DNA from: CAZYAK01 sp964403335
GTDB taxonomy: Bacteria; Patescibacteriota; Gracilibacteria; Peribacterales; Peribacteraceae
Length of the DNA stretch: 46,376 nucleotides
Direction: 5' to 3'
NCBI GenBank assembly: GCA_964403335.1
Contig: CAYOFI010000012.1
Span: 1-46,376, forward strand
In this document: one piece after another, positions 41,723 through 46,376 of the stretch
Layout: each line of letters starts with the position of its first letter
Position numbering within the stretch: position 1 is the first letter of the stretch
Made by a program: the position numbers and the translations under genes
The notes under the pieces: generated by a model
What the model saw: only the letters and a program-made list of their open reading frames with translations
Databases searched by the model: none
What the model was told of the DNA's origin: nothing

Positions 41723-42205
41723 CTATTTGGGCTTACGTGTTTTCAAAATCCAGATTGCAAATAGAATGATCGCCACAATCAATGGCACAAAAATGAAGAC
41801 AGGCCACTGTAATCCTGGTTCTAAAATTGAGCGCCGCGGATTCTCTGGCTGATAATGGACAGCAACGGATGATCCAATCGGATACTTTTTAGCCACATAA
41901 TTTTGTAGTCCGATCTCGAAAGGAAAAACTGGACTTGTACCGACTCCATTTTGCACCGTGGAGTTAGTATATAACACTCCATTCACCTGATATCGATATT
42001 CAACAAAGAAACTGCGAAAAAGTATTGGCGACCCTACTTGACCGCCTGCACGTATAACGGTTCCTTCAGTCGTCGGCCAGCGCGTACTCAGCACAGCATC
42101 ATAGCCAGCCGCTACCTGAAAAATCGTGATAACACCCGCCAAACACATCAATCCCACAGCAAGTGATCTATCTAAACGAGATCGTGACGCAGAAGATTTC
42201 TTCAC
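41723..42205 (-). CDS. DUF3592-like membrane protein
   Basis: 160 residues from the GTG at 42205. TATACT lies 7 nt upstream of that GTG; the TTG at 42229 would put the -10 inside the gene and is rejected. Two membrane segments (about residues 17-35 and 133-152) flank a beta-rich loop with RWPTTEGTVIRAG, FFVEYRYQVNGVLYTNSTV and SVAVHYQPENPRRSILEPG, the DUF3592 pattern. Function is unknown. Base composition is lower than the neighbours. It ends 14 nt from the convergent FecR-like gene. Confidence 0.8.
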   Translation of the reverse strand: MKKSSASRSRLDRSLAVGLMCLAGVITIFQVAAGYDAVLSTRWPTTEGTVIRAGGQVGSPILFRSFFVEYRYQVNGVLYTNSTVQNGVGTSPVFPFEIGLQNYVAKKYPIGSSVAVHYQPENPRRSILEPGLQWPVFIFVPLIVAIILFAIWILKTRKPK

Positions 42206-42241
42206 GGCTGCGAGTATATCATATCTCAATACCAGTATTCT

Positions 42242-43180
42242 CTACGCATCTGGCGATTCGATTCCACACTCCTCCAACACTTCCGCAAAACTCTCCGGCA
42301 ACGGCGCCACTACCGTCTGCGCTTTTTTCTTGGCAGGGGATTGGAACGTCAGCTTCCACGCATGCAGACACAAATTTTTGATTTCATGATGCTCGGCAAG
42401 ACGCATGCTGAGCGGCGACGTATAACTGGGATCACCCAGCACAGGATGACCGATCGATTGCAGATGGACGCGCACTTGATGCGTGCGGCCGGTGTGCAGA
42501 TCGCATTCCAGCAATGAGACTTCACCCGATGATTCGAGCACACGGTACGTCGTCTGCGCTTCTCGCACACCCGAAACTCCGCGCACGGACATTTTGGTTC
42601 TGTCAGTTTGGCTGCGGCCGATGGGGGAGTCGATCTTGGCGGTGGGGTGCTCCGGAATTCCTGCGACGAGTGCGAGATAGAGTTTTTTCACCGTGCGCGT
42701 TTCGAATTGTTTTTGCAGGGCGATATGCGCGGCGGGGGTTTTGGCGATGAGGATGCAGCCCGTCGTTTCCCGATCGAGACGGTGCACAAGAACGGATTGT
42801 TCGGAAAAGGGGAGCTTTTGTTTTTCGAACAGATACGCAATACCGCTGAGCAACGTGACCTCGCCGTCATCCATTCCTGCGCCAGGATGAACGGCAATAC
42901 CCGCAGGCTTATTCAGGACCATGCACGCTTTATCTTCATACAAAATTTCCAGATCCTGATCGACCGGCTCGATGTCGGAGACAGGGACTGGAATATCGTC
43001 CGCCAGTTCGATCTCGTCCCCGATGCCCAGCCGATAGGCGCATTTTTTTTGCTTTTTGCCGTTCACCTTCACAAATCCGTCTTCAATCATCTTCTGCGCC
43101 CGGGCACGGCTGAGCGTGCGGTCGTCGGACCCCAAAAAGGCGTCTAGGCGTTGCGGAGCATCGGCGGTCCAGGAAGGCAT
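42242..43180 (-). CDS. RluA-family pseudouridine synthase
   Basis: 312 residues. An S4 RNA-binding domain (about 1-60, RLDAFLGSDDRTLSRARAQKMI) is followed by the catalytic domain with NKPAGIAVHPG and the HRLDRETTGCILIAK motif carrying the catalytic Asp, then DLHTGRTHQVRVHLQSIGHPVLGD. It converts uridine to pseudouridine in rRNA or tRNA; RluD-type large-subunit rRNA is the likeliest target from the S4-RluA layout. TATACT lies 6 nt before the ATG. Confidence 0.94.
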   Translation of the reverse strand: MPSWTADAPQRLDAFLGSDDRTLSRARAQKMIEDGFVKVNGKKQKKCAYRLGIGDEIELADDIPVPVSDIEPVDQDLEILYEDKACMVLNKPAGIAVHPGAGMDDGEVTLLSGIAYLFEKQKLPFSEQSVLVHRLDRETTGCILIAKTPAAHIALQKQFETRTVKKLYLALVAGIPEHPTAKIDSPIGRSQTDRTKMSVRGVSGVREAQTTYRVLESSGEVSLLECDLHTGRTHQVRVHLQSIGHPVLGDPSYTSPLSMRLAEHHEIKNLCLHAWKLTFQSPAKKKAQTVVAPLPESFAEVLEECGIESPDA

Positions 43181-43186
43181 GCGGAG

Positions 43187-43192
43187 AGTATA
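43187..43192 (-). promoter_or_regulatory. -10 TATACT of the RluA-type gene
   Basis: Minus-strand TATACT ends 6 nt before the ATG at 43180, as for nadK and the glycosyltransferase at 8201. Confidence 0.5.
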
Positions 43193-43213
43193 GCCGCAAT
43201 TGGACCTCTGCGC

Positions 43214-44575
43214 TTACACAACGCGTTTTTCCTGTGCATCCGGCCGCTTCCCGCCCTCCACCACCTGTGTGGCGGTCCCTTCTTCGTCCAAATACCAAAT
43301 GGGACTGTTATTGCCGAATCCCATGCCCCCTTTGGGACTGGGCATGCTGGAACCAGGCGCATAGCGGTTCACGGCGATGGAACCGATGGTGGTGGGCTGA
43401 TTGCTGTCCAACCGCAAGACGTTTTCGTAGAACTGGCGGCCTAATCCGTTGCCGTGGGTATACAGCTGCCCCGTTTGCCCGTATTCCGTTTCCGACACGC
43501 ACAACACGGATTTTCCCGATCCGCGCAAATGCTCGAACAATTCCGTCATGAAGTCCGCGCTCACGCACATGGTGAAAACGATTTTGAAGGGGCGTCCCTT
43601 TTCGTACGGTCGCTGCTTGATGGCATCGGCGAATTCCTTGGGATTGATCCCGACATCATCCATCGTCACTCCTTGCTTCATCAACGCCTCGGTCAGATTT
43701 CCCAACCGGATTTGGACCCCGTTTGACCCGTCACGGTACCAGGCGTGCGAATCCACCATCACCGTATCACGGGGGCCTGCTTGTGCCAGCGCGCGCAGGA
43801 ACGTGCCCTTGATGGCGCGGGAGTCCTCCGGATCGCCGCGAAGATGGCGGACCCCGCGCTTTGTGCCGGGATTTGCGAGATCTAATTGGTGTTGCACACC
43901 GCGTATCGCGGCATCCGTTCCGAACCGCTTGTTGTTGGTTTTGGGGTCCAGCTCGCTGTGCGACAAATACAGCACGTCGCCGCCTTCGAACAATTTCGCA
44001 TCCCAGAATTTGTCCATGTTTTTCTCCAGGGCGTTCAATGCCGTGATGATGTTTTGGCTCGCGGGCGGGAGACGTCTGTACGCAAGATAGCGGGACACCT
44101 GCGCCTGCAACTGCATGTCGCGCTTATCCGCGGGAATTTGCGCAAACCGCTCCGAAAACACATGCGCGGCGCGTACGCCCGCCTCCTGCCAGAGCGCCTC
44201 GATTGCGGCCACGTGCCGCAGCGCACGGTCATGAACGATCTGTGACCGGGTCTGAGGATTCGGAGACAGAAATTTCTCCTGCAGTTGGCGTTTCATGTTT
44301 TGCTGCATGCCCATCACTCCGAACATCTCGTCACGATGCCGCCCTGGCGGCAGTTTTTCGATCTTCGGCCGCACATCTTCCGCGTTCAGCTGCCACATGA
44401 TGGCGGACATGACCTCCGTTCCCCACGGCTGATTGTAGATCCACGGCAAACGTTCCAGGTATTGCCGCGCGTCCGATGCGTCTTCAATCGCTTCGCTGAT
44501 GATCCGGCCGGCGGCGGGCAACTGGACGACGCGGCTGAGAATACGATCTTCCGAAAGATGCTTCACTGGGGTCAT
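43214..44575 (-). CDS. hypothetical protein with possible caspase-like (clan CD) domain
   Basis: 453 residues. The first ~190 are helical and unrecognised. From ~199 the order resembles a caspase-like fold: strand DVLYLSHSE, helix, strand DTVMVDSHAW with His277, then KIVFTMCVSADFM with Cys337 and SVLCVSETEYG. His and Cys after successive hydrophobic strands is the clan CD dyad arrangement. GNGLGRQFYENVL follows. No signal peptide. It is the most downstream gene of a minus-strand cluster after the assembly gap. Peptidase activity is inferred from motif placement only; an inactive relative or a different alpha/beta fold remains possible. Confidence 0.6.
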   Translation of the reverse strand: MTPVKHLSEDRILSRVVQLPAAGRIISEAIEDASDARQYLERLPWIYNQPWGTEVMSAIMWQLNAEDVRPKIEKLPPGRHRDEMFGVMGMQQNMKRQLQEKFLSPNPQTRSQIVHDRALRHVAAIEALWQEAGVRAAHVFSERFAQIPADKRDMQLQAQVSRYLAYRRLPPASQNIITALNALEKNMDKFWDAKLFEGGDVLYLSHSELDPKTNNKRFGTDAAIRGVQHQLDLANPGTKRGVRHLRGDPEDSRAIKGTFLRALAQAGPRDTVMVDSHAWYRDGSNGVQIRLGNLTEALMKQGVTMDDVGINPKEFADAIKQRPYEKGRPFKIVFTMCVSADFMTELFEHLRGSGKSVLCVSETEYGQTGQLYTHGNGLGRQFYENVLRLDSNQPTTIGSIAVNRYAPGSSMPSPKGGMGFGNNSPIWYLDEEGTATQVVEGGKRPDAQEKRVV

Positions 44576-44591
44576 ATAATGTAAATATCAC

Positions 44592-44601
44592 NNNNNNNNN
44601 N
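44592..44601. other. assembly gap (10 N)
   Basis: Ten consecutive N bases separate the 453-residue gene from the 3' end of the next gene. The true gap length is unknown, and anything reading across it is unreliable. Confidence 0.99.
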
Positions 44602-45141
44602 GCCGCGCTGTCCGGGCCGGTCGAGCGCCGCGCGGCAGAACAGCAACACATCGTCATTGCTCATGCGGCCGACAGTCTCCACAAAGTCCTTGGTGTCATC
44701 TTCATAGCGCTGCCACAACTTGTCCGCCCTGTTCCTCTCGGTATCCGGAAGACGGCCCTCCAGCAGCAAAGATCTCTGCGTCACGCGGCGTTCCAGCTCC
44801 ATCGCCAACAGGTTGAACTGCAAGATTTCGGCTTGAATGCCCGCATCCGTACTGGCGCGGGCCGACAAAAATTGATGCAGTTCGCGGACGGCGTCCGCCA
44901 TCGCGCGCTGCTCCGCCGGCCCCGCGGGGTTCTGCTTGCTCCGTACAGCCGACACGTACGCTTTTTGAAAACTCTCGATTTTGCTCAGCATGATGGCACG
45001 CGCGAATTCCGCGTTCGACAGGGCATCGCCCTTCGCATTTTTGGGAACGGCATTCAACCGTTGCTTTTCATCGTTCAATTTTTTGTCCGCCTCCACCAGA
45101 GACGGATCCGGTGCCGCCGGCTGTGGAACTTTCTCGCTCAT
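44602..45141 (-). CDS. hypothetical helical protein, 3' end lost in assembly gap
   Basis: 180 visible residues from the ATG at 45141. It is highly helical and charged, without signal peptide or membrane segments; AFARAIMLSKIESFQKAYVSAV and the ELERRVTQRSLLLEGRLPD stretch look like long helices. The start overlaps the previous stop as ATGA, so translation is coupled to the 104-residue gene. The C-terminus runs into the N gap, so length and ending are unknown. No family is recognised. Confidence 0.65.
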
Positions 45142-45452
45142 GCGGCATCGGGGAACAGGGCGTTCATTGTTTTCTGTTCATCTGTGCGCTCATCTCTTTC
45201 GCGTGCGACGCGGATGCCACGTTCGTTGTTATTCAACGCTTTTTCCAACTCCGGTTGCGTGCCGGGATCACGGGTCGCCGATTCCACGAATGCCTTCTCC
45301 GCGCGACGCAGTGTCGCCGCAAATTCTTTCGCCTCCTTTGCCGTCAGCAAATCCAACGAGCCGAGCAGTACGGATTTCCGCTCCGGTTCAAGCAAAACGG
45401 ACCCTTGGATCAGTGCTTCGAGCTCTATGGATGAGTCAGCTGACGGAACCAT
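45138..45452 (-). CDS. small helical hypothetical protein
   Basis: 104 residues, acidic N-terminus and charged helices (LLTAKEAKEFAATLRRAEKAFVE). It is the first gene of the cluster with the gap-interrupted gene (ATGA overlap) and probably the caspase-like gene. TATAAC lies 11 nt before the ATG, with a perfect TATAAT 6 nt further upstream. Function is unknown. Confidence 0.65.
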   Translation of the reverse strand: MVPSADSSIELEALIQGSVLLEPERKSVLLGSLDLLTAKEAKEFAATLRRAEKAFVESATRDPGTQPELEKALNNNERGIRVARERDERTDEQKTMNALFPDAA

Positions 45453-45463
45453 GCTTGATGTGT

Positions 45464-45481
45464 GTTATACCTAGTATTATA
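45464..45481 (-). promoter_or_regulatory. tandem -10-like elements of the three-gene cluster
   Basis: Minus strand: TATAAT (45481-45476) and TATAAC (45469-45464), separated by 6 nt. The nearer one is 11 nt from the ATG at 45452. No convincing -35 is seen for either. Confidence 0.5.
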
Positions 45482-45534
45482 GCACAAAATGCCTGTTCTG
45501 CATAGAAGGCACTTCCCATACACCCGTAAACGAA

Positions 45535-45540
45535 TACACT
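45535..45540 (+). promoter_or_regulatory. -10-like TACACT of tyrS
   Basis: TACACT ends 7 nt before the tyrS ATG, identical in sequence and distance to the glmS element. Confidence 0.45.
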
Positions 45541-45547
45541 ACCAAGC

Positions 45548-46376
45548 ATGCCCTCCGACCTCCTCACCCGAGCCGTCTCCGACCTTGTCCCGCGCAAATT
45601 GGCCGAAGAGAAACTGGCTTCCGGCAAGAAATTGCGCCTCTATTTGGGCATCGATCCCACGGGCGCCCAACTCCACTTGGGCCATTCCGTCCCCCTGCGC
45701 AAACTGAAGGCTTTTGCGGATGCGGGGCATGAAGTGATTTTCTTAGTCGGCAGTTTTACGGCGATGATAGGGGATCCCTCCGGTCGGGACTTGATGCGCG
45801 AGCCTCTGACGCCCGAGCAGGTGAAAAAGAATTTTGAAACGTACAAAGATCAAGCCAGCAAAGTCCTCGATTTTTCCAAAGTCGAAGTCCGCTATAACCA
45901 CGAATGGCACGACAAACTTTCTTTCAAAGAAGTTCTCGGTCTTGCCGGTCACTTCACGGTTCAACAGATGCTCGAGCGCGACATGTACCAAAAACGCATC
46001 AAAGAAGAAAAGCCCATCGCGCTCCCGGAATTTTTCTACCCGCTGATGCAGGGCTACGACTCCGTCGTTCTGGATGTCGATTGCGAAGTGGGAGGCAACG
46101 ATCAGTTGTTCAACATGCTCGCAGGCCGCACACTCCAACAGGGCTTCAAAAAGCGTGACAAATTCGTGTTAACCACCAAGTTGATAGAAGGCACAGACGG
46201 CCGCAAAATGAGCAAAACGTACGATAATTGCATTTGGCTGACCGACAGCGCCGAGGAGATGTACGGCAAGCTGCTGCGCATCAAAGACGACTTGATTTTG
46301 ACGTACTTGGAGTGCGTGACCGAAATGCCGATGAGCGAGATAAAGGAGATCGAAAAATCGTTGACGAAAGGACTGA
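45548..46376 (+). CDS. tyrS: tyrosyl-tRNA synthetase, 3'-truncated by window end
   Basis: 276 codons are visible and the frame is open at the window end. The class I signature appears as HLGH (residues 43-46, in LYLGIDPTGAQLHLGHSV) and KMSKT (220-224). Between them are LVGSFTAMIGDPSGR, the tyrosine-binding YPLMQGYDSV segment and GGNDQLFNMLAGR. It charges tRNA-Tyr in the cytoplasm. The missing C-terminal part would hold the anticodon-binding and S4-like domains. The start is fixed by MPSDLLTRAV and the TACACT upstream. Confidence 0.95.
   Translation, partial: MPSDLLTRAVSDLVPRKLAEEKLASGKKLRLYLGIDPTGAQLHLGHSVPLRKLKAFADAGHEVIFLVGSFTAMIGDPSGRDLMREPLTPEQVKKNFETYKDQASKVLDFSKVEVRYNHEWHDKLSFKEVLGLAGHFTVQQMLERDMYQKRIKEEKPIALPEFFYPLMQGYDSVVLDVDCEVGGNDQLFNMLAGRTLQQGFKKRDKFVLTTKLIEGTDGRKMSKTYDNCIWLTDSAEEMYGKLLRIKDDLILTYLECVTEMPMSEIKEIEKSLTKGL

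Noticed and set aside
1..46376. Alternative genetic code with TGA as glycine
   Set aside because: Several clear genes end at TGA at the right family length, for example the ATPase at 40075 and the coupled ATGA junctions, so TGA is a stop here.
1..46376. Insertion sequences or prophage
   Set aside because: No transposase, integrase, recombinase or phage structural gene was recognised on either strand.

Overview
The window reads as chromosomal DNA of a small-genome bacterium, most likely a Candidate Phyla Radiation lineage near Peregrinibacteria/Peribacteria. This is an inference from gene content: a DciA-like protein, KhpA beside rpsP, a Mbov_0395-type pilin-like membrane protein, a sigma-region-4/HARE-HTH fusion, orphan secreted and lipoprotein genes, and moderately GC-rich DNA. 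TGA is used as an ordinary stop, so the UGA-glycine code of Gracilibacteria/Absconditabacteria does not apply. Shine-Dalgarno sequences are almost absent. Many genes instead have a -10-like hexamer 6-11 nt before the start codon, which suggests widespread leaderless transcription.

Layout. 1-1.65 kb: a partial tRNA and a protein with a TIR/deoxyribosyltransferase-like domain. 1.7-7.2 kb (minus): rplI, an anchored peptide-binding protein, secG, tRNA-Val, a secreted protein, a pilin-like protein, khpA, rpsP and a dciA-like gene. 7.2-16.4 kb: two GT4 glycosyltransferases, prmC, purA, nadK, fbp, small hypotheticals and a palindrome-controlled putative metallopeptidase. 16.4-22.0 kb (minus): gap, mraY, dnaB, a Nudix gene and recA with a LexA-like palindrome upstream. 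22.1-31.6 kb: an envelope region dominated by a 2145-residue protein (coiled coil, beta-propeller, C-terminal M23 peptidase). It is coupled by ATGA overlaps to two paralogous lipoproteins, and base composition drops inside the giant gene. 31.7-36.2 kb: sigma4-HARE regulator, ruvX, rpsT, glmS and a four-helix-bundle (S23-type) gene. 36.2-43.2 kb: a class B penicillin-binding protein, a PilB/GspE-type ATPase, a FecR-like protein, a DUF3592-like protein and an RluA-type pseudouridine synthase. 43.2-46.4 kb: a three-gene cluster with a possible caspase-like protein, interrupted by a 10-N assembly gap, then the start of tyrS.

Functionally the window mixes informational genes (ribosomal proteins, recA, dnaB, ruvX, prmC, tyrS), cell-wall synthesis (glmS, mraY, PBP), central carbon and nucleotide metabolism (gap, fbp, purA, nadK) and surface proteins.

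The most unusual signals are: (i) the giant M23 protein with coupled lipoproteins and an internal composition break, resembling a toxin/immunity layout; (ii) intergenic hairpins whose arms are degenerate 7- or 9-nt tandem units, one pair bracketing the S23-type gene; (iii) three copies of a CGTTCCA-N8-TGGAACG element; (iv) the start-proximal -10 pattern.
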